From assembly GCA_030522415.1 (NCBI GenBank), contig CM060112.1, forward strand, positions 11,051,001-11,115,000: a stretch of 64,000 nucleotides of DNA, in the 5' to 3' direction. Origin of the DNA: Channallabes apus (Eukaryota; Chordata; Actinopteri; Siluriformes; Clariidae). Shown one piece after another: positions 37,401-51,700 of this stretch (its first letter is position 1; the number at the start of each line of letters is the position of its first letter). Under the pieces are notes generated by a model. It made no database searches. It was not told where the DNA came from and saw only the letters and a list, made by a program, of their open reading frames with translations. The position numbers and the translations under genes were made by a program.

Positions 37401-40400
37401 ACGCAGGCGCCGGAGCGGTCACTGCGCTCGTAGACGGCGCGGGAGCGGTCACTGCGCTCGTAGACGGCGCGGGAGCGGTCACTGCGCTCGTAGACGGCGC
37501 GGGAGCGGTCACTGCGCTCGTAGACGGCGCGGGAGCGGTCACTGCGCTCGTAGACGGCGCGGGAGCGGTCACTGCGCTCGTAGACGGCGCGGGAGCGGTC
37601 ACTGCTCTCGTAGACGGCGCGGGAGCGGTCCCTGCGCTCGTAGACGGCGCGGGAGCGGTCCCTGCGCTCGTAGACGGCGCGGGAGCGGTCACTGCGCTCG
37701 TAGACGGCGTGGGAGCGGTCACTGCGCTCGTAGACGGCGTGGGAGCGTGCAGTGCGCTCAACGATGGCTCAACGTCGTTCTCAAAGCCGGGAGGCGGCGG
37801 CAGAACAGGTGCGTGGGACAGCGGCTGCTGACATGCTAGCTCGCTGTCCTCGAAGCTGAGAGGTGGCGTTGGAGCGTGCACGGCGCTCGCCTGCAGCGTT
37901 GGAGCGTGCACGGCGCTCGCCTGCAGCGTTGGAGCGTGCACGGCGCTCGCCTGCAGCGTTGGAGCGTGCACGGCGCTCGCCTGCAGCGTTGGAGCGTGCA
38001 CGGCGCTCGCCTGCAGCGTTGGAGCGTGCACGGCGCTCGCCTGCAGCGTTGGAGCGTGCACGGTGCTCGACTGCAGCGCCCCGTCGTCCTCATAGCCGGG
38101 AGGCGGCGGCAGAACAAGTGCGTCGCACAGCGGCTGCTCACACGCTGGCTCGCTGTCCTCGAAGCCGAAAGGCGGCGGCAGAACAGGTGCGTCGAACAGC
38201 GGCTGCTGACACGCTGGCTCGCTGTCCTCGAAGCTGGAAGGCGGCGGTAGGACAGGTGCGTCGGACAGCAGCTGCTGACATGCTGGCTCGCTGTCCTCGA
38301 AGCTGGAAGGTGGCGGTAGGATGGGTGCGTCGGTCAGCGGCTGCTGACACGCTAGCTCGCTGCTGAGTGTCTGCGAGAGAGGAGAAAGCTCCGCGCCCGC
38401 TTCGCGGTCATCCCGGAAGTGGAGGATCATCTGCTGGAGCTCCTTAACATGCTCCAGCATTTCACTCACCCGCTCCGGCTCCGGAATCCACCACATGAGC
38501 TCCTCCTCTCTCTGCTGCTGCTCTGCCTGGGGTTTTCTTTCCCCCTCGTCACCGCCGTACTTGGGCTTCCTCGCCCTTCTCTTCCGGCCGGTGCGGGGAA
38601 CCACGTGACCCCGTGCCGCGTCGCCCCTGAATGGCGTCCGCCGAATGGCGAGCCTGCAGCCCTCCCAGCTTTGTGGTGTCTGCCTCTCTCTCTCTCTCAG
38701 TTGCTCCTGTTCTTCCAGCAAGCTGTATTCACAGCTGCGGTACATCTCCTCCTCGTCCTCTACCAGCCCGATGTAGTCCCAGCCGTAGTCCTCTTCTTCG
38801 CTGTCCCGCCAGTTCGCCAGCTCGGGCGAGATGGCCACCGCGCCCCCCCCAAAAAACTTCAGGAGGGAATCCTCCGCCATGCCTCTTGGTTGGTCTAGCA
38901 ATCTGTCACGTATCCCTATATGTCTGTGTCGGCCGTGTTTTCGAGGCATGATTGCGGAGGCAAGCTGACGGTTAACAATGTTCTTTATTTTCAATAAACA
39001 AATTACACTCCAACACAAACTAACGTATTTTAACGGTTGCTAGACGCCTGACTGGAGTCCAGCCAGGCTATTTATAACAGAACATAACTTAATTATCAAA
39101 TTAACTTCCCTCGGTTCAGGTGAGCTTCTACGTCACCTGACCGAGGTGCAAACTGGGAAATGAAGTCAAACTGAACGAAAAACAAAACTACAACTCAAAA
39201 CACAACACAACTATAAATGGTGCTCTGGCGCCATCTAGGGGTTAACCGTTACAGACGGCGCATAATTTAATTTTACCCTTCTGCCATGATGACATCCAGA
39301 ATTTTTCTTCCTTCACTCATTTCATTTCCTATTTATACCTTATTCCCTTTCTCCATCTCTCCATTATGCCCTCTGTCTATTCCTGTCTTTTGTTAACACT
39401 TCATCTATCCATTCATCCCTCTCCGCATCTTATCGCTCATCTCCCTATGTTGCCGTTGTCTTTTCTGTTTTTATTTTTCCATTTTCCCCACACATTATAC
39501 TTGTTCTTTTTTCTGCATTGATCCCACTGCCAATCTTATTTACTCAATCTCTTCATTTATCCATGTGTATCTCACTTTTTATTCCTTTTAACTTATCAAG
39601 CCATATCCACCCTATTCATATTTAACATTCTCCATTTTTTCTCTCATTAGTCTATCCATCAAGTCTTTATTTTCCATTCTTACTTTTCCCCACCTTGTTT
39701 TCCTCAATCCCACAATCTCCATAGTTTTATCCCTCAATTATTACCTCTCTCCTTCTGCATTCTAGCTGATCTCCATTTTTTTATTCTTCCATCCATCTTT
39801 GCTGCTTCAGTAGGGTCAAATCATTGGCCTCCATCAAGCAAAGGAAACAAGTAAGGAAATTGCTGAAATGACTAGAATTGGTTTAAGAACTGTCGAATGC
39901 ATTATTCAAACCTGGAAGGATAGTGCTGAACTGTCAACTTTGTGGAAGAAATGTGGTCAGAAAAAAAAATCACGAATGGAGTGCACTAAAAAGCTTGGTG
40001 AAGCTGACTCGTAAAAAAAAAAAAAAAAAAAAAAAAGCAATATTATGTTTAATATTGAAAGTAAGAGCATTTCCACACTTACATAAAATGTGCTGAGAAC
40101 TCACAGAATTGGGACTAAATAGCTGTGTGGACATAAGAAAACCACTCGTTAGTGAGACTAATCTATAAACATTGTACATTGGAGCAGTGGAAAAAGGTCT
40201 TGTGCTCTGATGATTCCAGACTCACCCTTTTCCAAAGCGATGACACATCAGGATAAGAAGGAAATTTCATGAAGCAATGTACTCATCATGCATATAAGCC
40301 TCTGGAGGCAGTGTTGTGATCTTTTACGATTGCTTCAGTTGGTCAGGTCTAGACTCAGAAACATTATGTGGCAATAAAACAAAGTCAGCTGATGACCTGC

Positions 40401-43109
40401 ATGTACTGAATCACCAGGTTATCACATCAGTTTGTTACGAGGTGCAGATTGGAGAGCCATACCCATACAACGAGATGTAATAACAATTATTATAAGAGCC
40501 AAACGCAGGACTTCTGAAGAGGTCAATGAAACTGGAGGCTATGAGAGTGTTTATGACACGCATTGGAAGACCTTCCTGTTGGGATTTACCTTTGCCTTTG
40601 TCTTGTTCTTTGGCCCTAATACCTTACTGGTGCTACCTAAATGATCACACAAAGTGGGGAGATATCAGGATCCGTAAATAGACACACCGCCTGCTGCAGC
40701 GTGTCCAGGCTGATTGCCTTGCGGTGACATTGCCTAGCAACCCCGCACCTGAGTACACGCGCCTCTGCCTATTCAGAACTCTGCAGGATAGCAGCATGTG
40801 GACCTGCCCGTTCTGAACATTGCAAAGTATTCTTGCGTGGTCCTGGACCCGCGTTGTTACACAGTGGAGGAGCTTTTCTTTCCTGATGGCATGGGCGCAA
40901 TTCCATACAAATTGTGAAACGGTGGTTCTGGGAGCATGAGGAATCATTTTCACACATGAATTGATATCTCCACTACACTGTGAGGAATAATCAAAGCTAA
41001 AAGTGGTCAGATGTAATAAAATTGTGTCATTTTTGACCAGCCATTGTGTATTTATACCTCTCCCCATTCAAAAAGGTACTTTCTCTTCTTTCACTTTCAT
41101 TCTCTTTATTCTCTATTTTTAAAACTAGCTACAGCAGCAGTCTGGCTATAATAAACAAAGAACAGTATATTTAGTTTTTTAACGAATGAGGCTTTCATAT
41201 GATGGAAAATGCAAAGAGGTAATACAGGTTGAACTAAAGTAATGATACTCTTAAGGAAACCACAGATGACTTCACCCTCTGGACCTCTCAGCTCACAAGA
41301 TTCTCTAATCTATTCTTACAAGCTGTCTACCTGGAAGATAAGTTGTATGAGGTGACATGGAGGAGATTCATGTCTGCCCAATGCATACTCTCTACCGATG
41401 TCCTACAGGGCTCAATACTTTGTCTTCTTCTGTTCTCCCTCTATACCCAGTCTCTTGGTAAGGTCCTATTATTGCATGGCTTTTCATGGTATGCAAATGA
41501 CACACAACTTATTCTCTTCTTTCCTCCCTTAGACACTCGGGTTTCCACTCAGATCTCAGCATGTCTGGCAGACATCTCATCCTGGATGACAGCTCATCAG
41601 CTGAAGCCCAATCTCAGTAAAATGGAACTGCTGTTCATCCCTGCTGATTTTCTCACTGTCAAGACCTTGTGATCTCCCTGGACAACAATCAGATCACTCC
41701 TTCAGTCAGTCACTGCCCACAATCTTGGGGTAACTCTGGACAATCAACTGTCATTTTCCCCTAACCGTACTCACTCTTGTCGATTTCTGCTTTACAATAT
41801 CAGACGAATTTTCCCATTTCCTTCTTCACAAGCTACTCAGGTGCGGGTAACTAGTCCCTAGTTATTTCAAGACTGGTCTACTGCAACTGGCAGGTCTGCC
41901 TCTGTCCACCATTTGTCTTCTGCAGCTGAGCCAGAATGCAGTTGCACGTCTCGTCCTCAACCCAGTGTAAGAACCTATCCAATGATGGAAATCTTTTATC
42001 AAGTCGATCTAGATAGCGTCTGCCAAATGCCAAAATGTAAATTAACATGTTGTGAGGGGTTGATACTGTAATGGATCAAGCTCTTGGAAGTGGAAAGTTG
42101 AAATTTCTATCAAGCCTGCTCAAATGCTCGCATTGCTAGGCCTATAAAGTCATCCTGAGGACTATACTGGAGACCAAAGAAGAACTGGTGAATTTCATCA
42201 ACACAACATGAAAATCATTACTTAGATAAATGACTGATGGTTGAAAGGGTGGCATTGTAGTACAGTGTGTAGCATCCTAAGATCCTGAGCTGCATTAAGT
42301 AGACTTGTGGAGAAACTTGTGGAGTTTTGCATGATTTCCCCATGTTTCCTCTGGGTTTTCTAGCTTTCTTCAACCTCCCAAAAACATGCTAGTAGGATTG
42401 TCTACACTAAATTGCCCCGGAGTGTTGCCTCATGTTGGGTAATTCCACCTACCTTATGTGGTTGGCTCCATCCTCACCAGCATGAACGAATAAATGAATG
42501 AATGGGAAGATCATGTGCTGGAAATACTTTGTAGGTTCACTTAAATGCAGCATGTAAAATACATGTTCTGTGAAAATCCTTATTTAGCCTGGATAATTAA
42601 GAAGCTGACCATAACACGAATGTGTGAAAGAGAGAGAAGGAGGGAGAGATAGCGTGAAAAACATTCAATGCCATGACAACAGGCATCCTTTCATTCACCA
42701 TGAATTTTCCCACCTGCTCATTAAGAGCAATTTACAAGTTTAAGTTTAGTCTTGCAGCATGCATTAACGGCACACTTCATTTCCATAATGAGGATGTGAA
42801 AGGCCAGGATGGCCACATGTACAGAGCTTTATGCGTCCCAGTGGACAGCATCACACACAGAGGCCCCTCCCATCAATACTGCTGATTAAAGATGTGAGGG
42901 TCTACTCGACTGGTTTTACCCCACAGGAGAGAAAACAGCAAAAAGCAGAGACACTCAAGCACATTATTACACTCCAAGGCTTCATTTGCAATGCTGCTTT
43001 TTTCTCTTATCATCACACAACTGTAATGTGACCTATTAATGTCACTAATATTGAGTTGTGATTTATTAAACTTGTAGCTTTAATGCTTTGAATACACGAA
43101 TAAATGGAA

Positions 43110-43167
<58 letters not shown>

Positions 43168-45715
43168 ACAAAGCATAGAGATAAATGATCATCATGGAGC
43201 TCCCTGGGGATCACACACAACTAGACTGAGGAACATCAGAAGATCCAATCCCTATCTTTCCTGCTTATCCTGGGTAGAGTCACAATGGGGTGTCAACCCA
43301 TCACGGTGCACAAGCAATCACACACTATGGACAAATTGGAAACACCAATCAGCTAACACGTTTTTGGACTGTGGGAAACCCAACAAGCACATGGAGAACA
43401 TTCACACTTTGCACACAAAGACCGGGGGTAAGATTCGAACCCCAACCCTGGATGTTTGGAGATGATTATTATTTATACATTTACATTTAGGCATTTGGCA
43501 GACGCTCCTATCCAGAGCGACTTACAAAAAGTGCTTTAAAGTTTACATCACTGGATACATACTTACACTGGGTAAGTATTATCATCATTCGAGATGATCT
43601 AAATAGGTTTAGATTTAAGCATCTGCCAGATGACTTGGTTTAAATGTAAAAATCCCCATCGTCTTAGGGTTGGCAGCCACAGTAGGTATGCAGGTATGCT
43701 TTCTTTTAAAATTATTTAAATTACATACAGTATTGTGACCTTAGGGTCTAGTCTTGAATCGCTTTACACTGGTCAGTATAATGGTGGATCCAGAGTCTAT
43801 CACTAAGAACAGAATACACCCTTAAAAGGGACACCAGTACACAGCACAAACCCATTCACACCTGGTGTACAGTACCTACACATCAGCGGTGAAGAAATCA
43901 GAGAACCAAGTACAGGATCGAACTAGGATGAAGTGGTGACACTGGCAGGAGGATAAAGATTACGTATTCAGACTGCAGATCCATGTGGAGAATCTCATTC
44001 CAATTCAATTTAAATGCAATGAAGCTGGAAAATATAATTCCACAAACATCTTTTTTTTTTTTTTTTTTAAACCTCAACACCCCGGGTCCTGCCGATCTTT
44101 AAAAAAAAAAAAAAGATAGCCAACAAGCTTATGTAAACAAGCTTATGCAGTGCTTGCATACTGTTTCTCATAATGAACTGCTCTCTGCACTCACTCTTGA
44201 TGCTAACAGTCATACTGGTTTGCCAAAGGTCATATTTGCAGTCGCTGTTGTGTCTGTAAAATGGATTTTGAAAACGAGCCTGGGATGCCTTGTGCATCAA
44301 AGCACGGGTCTCTTATCTTTGCTTCGCCTCTGCAGAGAAAGCTTCAGAAAAGGGCACGGATGAGAGACCTAATTCACTTCATGTTATTAAAGAGATATCT
44401 ATAATGAGAAGAGGATCGAAATTATTTTATGGAGTTCTCATCCAGAGCTTAAGGATAGAAGTAGGGGGGAATAGATGGATGGATGATTGGACGGATGGAC
44501 GAATGGATGCACTAAAAAAAATAAATAAATTATATATATTTCTATTAGGGTCTAATCGTACAGTAGCTATGAGAGCTGATTTAGAGAGATTTTAACAATG
44601 AAATAGCTGTAAAATGTGGTGAGTGACAGGACGCAAGTGCGTGACTGCTTTGTTGCTCCTTTAATTTGAGGAAATCTAGGTATAATGTTCATACTCTGTA
44701 ACAGCCACGATCTAGCCACGATAGATGTCGGCTTTCAAGTGGTTTTATGGATTACTGGCTAATATTTTCTTTTTCTAAGCTGTTTGTCACATCTCCTCCA
44801 CCTGGTCATCATTCACTCGAAGCAGCAAAGTCTCCAAGTGACTGAAATACACTTTTTTTTAAACATCACGCCTGACCTAGTTTCACATTCACAAGATCTT
44901 GCAATAAATAAAGTAAATCATCAAGTAAATCATCTCAATTTTTTCATTTTGGATTTTCTTTATGGATTCAAGACTTGCTTCTGGTGATTTCATCTGGTGA
45001 TCACTACAGACTTTCCAGATTATCCACCTACACCATTACCATTCCACTTGTACCATTCATGAAAATTTGATTCTTTCAACTTTTAAATTTGCTGGCCATC
45101 AACGCTGTGGCTGCTTGGGAAACCTTTATAAGGTACTTGTTTGTTTACTTTGTCTAAGATTTGCATTTATTCTGACACATGAGATAGAACACTTGATCTT
45201 AGTTTAACATAAGGCTTCCCTGTGTAAAAATGAGATAACACATATCCAGAGGTGGAAAGAGTAATAAAATTTTGTACTCAAGTACAAGTACTGTTACTTC
45301 AGTGAAATTTTACTTAAGTACAAGTAAAGTTACCATTATAAAAATCTACTCAAGTAAAAGTAAAAAGTAGCTCATTAAAAAATGTACTCAAAGTAAAAGT
45401 TACCGAGTTACTTTTTTATTTTTTTAACAGCGGGGGTGGGATGAGGCATTCTAGCATAGTTCAAAAAAGATGAGTAGATATAAATCTCAAACTAGTTGTT
45501 TTTAACTGAAGGAACACCTTTGCATAATAAAGCTGTTGTCTTTCTTGTGCTTGAAAATCAAAGTGGTCACTTAAATATGGTGTTACGTCCCAGTCTAGGG
45601 CCATACAGCAAAAGAATGGTTCAGGGTTCTATTTTAAACTGTATGGAAATGGTGGTATATGGCAGAAAGAACTAGATCCAATCATTAACTGATGAAATAA
45701 TGATGCTTGTATATA

Positions 45716-45752
<37 letters not shown>

Positions 45753-48700
45753 CAGGAGGCGGAGGATCAGATTCAGGGTGGACCCAGGCCAAAATAATAA
45801 ACAAAATGGTATTTATATTTAGTAGCTAGATTACCTGCAAAAAAAAAAAAAAAAAACCACACAAACAAAAATACAGGTACCTTCCCGGACTCCCTAAACC
45901 AAAAACAGTGAAATTATCTACAAATATATACAAAGATCAACCAAACCAAAGGGACAAAGCAATAATCAAAGTCAATTGGAGGCAAAAAGTCAAAACCAGA
46001 ATATACAACCAAATTTCAAAACGCCAAAATCACAACCTCTTTCATCTTTCCCGCGTCTCTCTCCGGTTTAAATATGGTCGCGCTAGTCGATGACGTCACT
46101 CAGGGCGGAAGTGACCGTGTGGAAGGTCAGGTAGCTGCCGATGTCAGAAAACCTGGAGTGGAGTCTGGAGCAGCGCGCGGCCAGGACATGATACACACAC
46201 GCGAGCGCAACGGAGCATTTATACAAAGCATAATATTTTTATATTTTATAATTTTCATTCATTTATTTTTTACTCAGTAGCGAATATGATTTAAAATGTA
46301 GCGAATTACAATACTTCAAACAAAACGTACTTAAGTAAAAGTAAAATTACAGATTTTTAAAACTACTTTAAAAAGTAGAAATACACAAAAAAGCTACTCA
46401 ATTACAGTAACGCGAGTAAATGTAATCCGTTACTTTCCACCTCTGCACATATCAGCTTGTCTTACGGAATTTGATATCTATTCAAATCATTATTCATTAC
46501 CAAGATTTCCATTTCTCTACTGCTTTGATTCAGCCCTGGAAATCATTGACATCATGCTGTACTTCTAGATGTATTGAAAAGATTCTCACACTTTGATGCA
46601 CATTACCACCACCTGGATTAAATGCATCTCAGGCTAAATCAATTTTGTTTATATGTAGAGCTAGCTTAATTCTAGAAAGCGTTTTCTAATCAGAGCAGAT
46701 CTAATAAATTCCATTAACCATTTGGCTAAATCCGACGGTATCTGAGAGCGCTCGGATCTAACTCTTCCACAAACAGATACTGAATGCAATAGCAGCTGCA
46801 TTTTTATGTGCATAATCCCTATTCAATATACAGTATATACCTGATATTCAAGATTGCCAAAATAATAGCATTGTGCTTTGAGAATACGCCAAACAGAATT
46901 ATTTACCACTACATGAAAGAACCTAAACAAAAGCAGCATTACAAGGAGTAGAATGATAAATGAAATGTCCTCCAAGGACAGGAAGTATTCTGCATGCTGC
47001 TTAGCCTGAGGCTGAGTGGTTTCAAGCTCACTGTGGCACAATATGCATAATGACAGTGTCCCTTCAAATGTCATTCCCTACTGAGAAACAGAAAGCAGAA
47101 TCTTGGGATTTTTTTATTCACCATTTTGACAGCGCAGTGAAAAATGACGACTGTAATAATCAAGGGAATATTACTTTCGCAAACCCCACGTAAGCCACAT
47201 CGTATATACACAGGTTTAAAGAAATAAATAATAAATAATAATAAACGCTGTTTTGGTTAATAATAACCTCTCCCTATATTACAGGCGATTTGAAAATGAT
47301 CGTTTGCTTGGCTGCGTGACTGCACGTGCCGTATCTTAACTACACCGGCTTATTTCTTCCTGAGAGGTAATAAAGACTTATTTGCCGGTGAAAGCAGCAA
47401 TCAATGTGATTTTTAAACCATTTAAAGCAAAGCGGAACCAATTACTGCATCCACTTCCTCATTATTAGTGATGCTTGCAGTTACTTCATGGGATATAAGA
47501 ACGATGACTGGCTCTACATGGATCCCCCTCCCCTCTCCTGCTTGAGCGATATAATGAACAGGTAGCTCCTAGAGCATTTGATAGACTTGGCATTTGTATA
47601 TTAAAGACTGGATTAAAAACAGCAGAAACTCATTTAGCACTACGGTAATTGAACACACGCTTATTGTGCTATATTCTGAATAATAAACTACAGTACATAG
47701 AACAAAATAAAGTATATTTTCCTTGCATTATGCATTTTATTTGTAATATTAAATATTTTTTGCACTGTATTGTACCACGTTGTTACTGTACCACTGGTAA
47801 CTTAATTAAAACTAGATTGTAATTAAAATTGTTTAAACAAAAATTTTGTTAGCACATAAAACTGACGATAACATTAATCATAAACATCATATGTAAGTTG
47901 TGAAGAGTGGATTATTCCATAAATCTAGTTAAACACAAGGGGCGTTCAAGTCAAACCAGGATTTGTGATTAAATTTCCTGTGAATGATACTGTAGGTTCA
48001 AGCACATACGGTGATGAGACTCTCAGCAGCAGTAAAACATTTATGCAAACGATTTAAAGAAGGCTGTGTGTCCGTGAAAGATGATCCCGAGCGACGTGGC
48101 TCGGAGCCCACTGCAGTCGTTTGTGAACATTCAGTGGGTGGAACGTCTGGTCCTTGGAAATCGAAGGATAACTTGTTGCCAACTTGCAGAAGAGACGCAT
48201 CTGTCTGTGGAAACTGTACATACAATCATTCACCAACACCACTTGCACATCACAGGAACTTGGCTGGGTGTTATTGCCATATACCCGTACAATCCTGACC
48301 TCACTCTAAACCACTTCCACATGTTTGGCTGGTTAAAGCTGTTCTTGGGAGGCCAGAGTTTAAGACGTACTGAGAAACGTACGCAAGTATACTGAGAAAA
48401 CGTTCTACCTTGAAGAAACTGTACCGGGATAAGTGCATTAGTGTAGTCCGGGATTATATCGAGAAATAAAGGGAGTTCTGACTCTCATAACTGTATTCAA
48501 TCAAAAGTCCCGGTTTGACTTGAACACACCTCATATATCAAATCTGCAGTTGGTTTGAATGGCTTACCCACAGCCTTGCAGGTGTTGGAAACCGGGTCCA
48601 TTTCATAGCCCTCGTAGCATTCACACTTGTAGTCACCTTTGTAGTTGATGCAAATTTGACTGCAGGCATTCGGGTTCTCACATTCGTCTATGTCTGGAAG

Positions 48701-51700
48701 AGAACAAATCAGTTAAATATGAAGTTCGTATTGTCATCTTGTGACAGTTTTATAAACACATATACATGACCACTAAAGCTAGCGATTCATGCTAGGCACC
48801 TGTGGTTGTAAATGTAAATGTGTGGCCTGGGAACAGCTTTCATATGGTAAAACATGGAATGTTATCTTATATAAAGTTGGGAGAACTATATAATCTCGAT
48901 CATGATAAATCACAAATAACGATCTAGCTTACAAACAAATGTAAAAAAAAAGCTAAGCATAAGTTTTTTCCTTCTATTTTGTATCTAGTATTTTCTATTT
49001 GTTTTGCTACAGTATGTAACTACAAGAGTGATTTATTTTAATTAGCATTTAGAAAAGACAAATACATCATTTCCGACATAATTTTCCCGCTTTTCTATAA
49101 ACATTGTCGATCTGTCAAGCTTTCATATTGTCTCATTAAAAAATATTTTAGGCTGAGCTGCGAACCATGAATGCGCCGCTATCGTCACTTCTTCATTAGA
49201 AGTGAATCTTCATCCAGGTGAAAGTCCAATGGAGCCAAGATCAGGACTAAGGGGAGGAAGCTACAGTATAACACCTTAAAACCTCAAAAAAAGTTCTTGC
49301 AAAGTGATCGCAATGCCCGTCAATAGCAGTCCTCTGCATTTAATCTGAAATTTAGGATTTAGCTCTCCAATAAGCGTCTCACTGTAACGAGCACTTTTGA
49401 TGCTCCAATACTGGCCCCTGAGAATCACAGAAAACTGTAAGAATTGATACATTTTCCAGCTGATAGTTGACTTTTGAACTTTTTCTTGGACGGTGATTCA
49501 GGATGTTTCCGTTTCATACTCTGGCGTTTACTGTGATGAATCCATGTCTCATCACCATTAATGATTCTATTTAAAAAAAAAACCCTCCACCTTCCTTAGA
49601 TTATCTGTCCACATCTGAGATTAAAAAAAAAAAGACTATTGCATGCTGCTCTTCTTTTATGCAAATCACAAGTGAGGCATCCATTTTTGCTCGTACTGCA
49701 GTTACAAATGAACTCAATGTAATACGTTCACACCTTCACAGCAGCGCTGATAATTTCTTTTAATATAACCAGAGGGCGGATAATTTTAGACTCACCCTTG
49801 TATGTATAACTTGCTAAAAGCACAATATTGTAAAGTCTGTTTGCCATAATGTAAACGGAATATCATCTGAAAGCTATTACCAGGAACTCATATGAGTGTG
49901 TGTTTGTGTGTGTGTGTGTAATAAGAATGACACACACACACACAGAGAGAGAAAAAGTTAATACACTCTACTTGCCCACTTTATAATTTATCCAAAGTAG
50001 ATATTAATTTTAATTATAAATGTGCTCAACTAGAAAGCTGCAGCTGAATTAAGAAGAGTCTTTACCTCCACAAGTCCTCTGATCCAGCAGCTTATAACCT
50101 GAGGGACAATCGCACTCGTAGCCTATCCTCTGGTCCTTGCATATGTGGGAGCAGCCGCCATTGTTAGTGGCACATTCGTTGAGGCCTATGATGAAGTAAA
50201 GACATCAGTAAAAAGGTCAGTAAATCCAGCAGGGATTGGACGCTGAGTGAAACCTGCCCCTGGCGTCCTGACAAGAACCGACAAGATCTGTTAATTCATT
50301 TTGCCTTTTCTCAGCGGACTCTTGGGCTGATGGGAAAATGATGAGCTGAGTAAAATCTCGCTCTTTGCGTGGCTATGCAAAGGCAAGAGACAGGATAATG
50401 TGCCTGATTGCAGGAAAAGTAGTGGCTGATGTTATGCAGAATGCATCTGAGCAATCTTAGACGCCCATCAGGAAGCTTTTAATACTCGTGCTACATTCAC
50501 AGAACGGAGGAAGGTGTATATGCTGTAAAGCATCTCTCTCTCACACACACACATACACACTAATTACTTTGAAACATAAATACATTGCACTTCCAGTAGA
50601 AATGTTCTGCATGCCCATTATCATAACCAGCTCAAGACGCTTTCACAATCAGCAGAGATGTACACAGTCATTAGTGTGGCTCGCGTCAGCATACAGATGA
50701 GCATTGTACTGAATCAAGTCACAGGGTTTCGAGTGTGTACTGTTCTTTAAGGTTAATTTTCAAATTTTTTTCAATAAGAGCCGGATCCACTGGAAAAATC
50801 ACAGCGGTAGAAACTCTGACACATCTTCAGCCTCAGCTACATTCCCCAAGTTTATAATTGGTCTTATCAGTTACTATTTTTGTACCTACCATAATATATA
50901 TCACATTCGCTTAAAAAAAAAAAAGTTGGTTCCTTTATCCAAAAAAATTTAAACATTTAAACTACCGCAGCTCTGACCTGGAGGTATTTAAAATGCTGTC
51001 CATGACTGACTCGGTGTTAATGAACGTGGGCTTTGGCCATCCCACAACCTTCATATCCGACTGACTTATGCCTGCATGAAAGTTAAAAAAAAACTCATAT
51101 TCGCATGACATTTTTATTGCTTCCCAGTCCTGATGCACACTTCTCATCTCAACCAGATGTCATGTGAAGCTTTTTGGACAGCTTTCTCCTCCAAATGAAA
51201 AAAAAACAAAAAACGGTAGACTTATTACTGTCCTTATGAGAAAGTTGTGACTGTGACACCAATGATACTGAGATATGGAGGATTCTGTGGAGGAGAAAAT
51301 TAATTGTACTGCAGTGTGATACAGAAATATGCAAACTTTTATGAAGTATATTAAACAAACAATTAGATAATTAAAAAAAATTCTAGTTACTGTTCATAAT
51401 GTGTGAAAGTTTAGAACGTTTGTAATAATAATAATTTTTGCGATACATTTTACACTTTGTCAGGCTTGCAAATGATTTTCACCTCAAGCTAAAACAAATC
51501 TACTCACTTCTGCCAGTTTTCCATTAAACTGTAACTTACTCCATACAGTATGCAGGTTCATTAAGGATGGAATCACATGATACGATATTATCACGATACC
51601 TACAGTATGTGGCGATTCGATTTGTTTTGCGATTCTGTATCACGATTTTTTAAATATCGAGATTCCGATTTTTTGTTTTTCAGATTTTGCTACAATTCTA

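Larger units (their letters stand above)
36417..39253 (-). mobile_element. LTR retroelement with 350-bp LTRs and a repeat-protein frame
   Basis: Two direct 350-bp LTRs (36417-36766, 38904-39253) start TG and end CA, flanked by a perfect GACGG duplication (36412-36416, 39254-39258). Orientation is minus. A purine tract GGGAGGGGGGGTAA abuts the LTR at 36766, and on this strand the LTRs have TATAAATAG and AATAAA. I see only three differences between the LTRs, so the insertion is recent. Internal DNA is 2137 bp and codes for no gag, protease, reverse transcriptase or integrase that I recognise, so it must depend on other elements. The primer-binding region after the 5' LTR (GATTGCTAGACCAACC) lacks the usual leading TGG. 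It resembles TRIM/LARD-type non-autonomous elements but carries its own long frame. Confidence 0.9.
32707..48567 (-). other. largest lrp8 intron in the window (EGF-B to propeller)
   Basis: About 15.9 kb. It contains Tc1/mariner fragments (33797-34125, 34483-34930, 39805-40440, 47938-48531), family-B and family-A SINEs, the LTR element with a repeat-protein frame (36417-39253), a LINE relic (41250-41980), a hAT-type element (45247-46445), and long (TA)n, (GT)n and (GA)n tracts. Segments 33200-33780 and 47090-47640 look repeat-free and could be regulatory, but nothing in the sequence proves it. Confidence 0.6.

Noticed and set aside
36785..37831. Long plus-strand frame of 348 codons (AGSVLGGCR and [10 protein letters not shown] repeats) and other plus-strand frames at 36864-37433 and 37863-38366
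   Set aside because: They overlap tandem arrays whose 27- and 30-bp periods keep every frame open. The LTR element's promoter, polyadenylation signal and polypurine tract all point to the minus strand.
36873..38073. CRISPR-like regular repeats
   Set aside because: The units are directly adjacent without unique spacers and lie inside a coding frame in a vertebrate genome.
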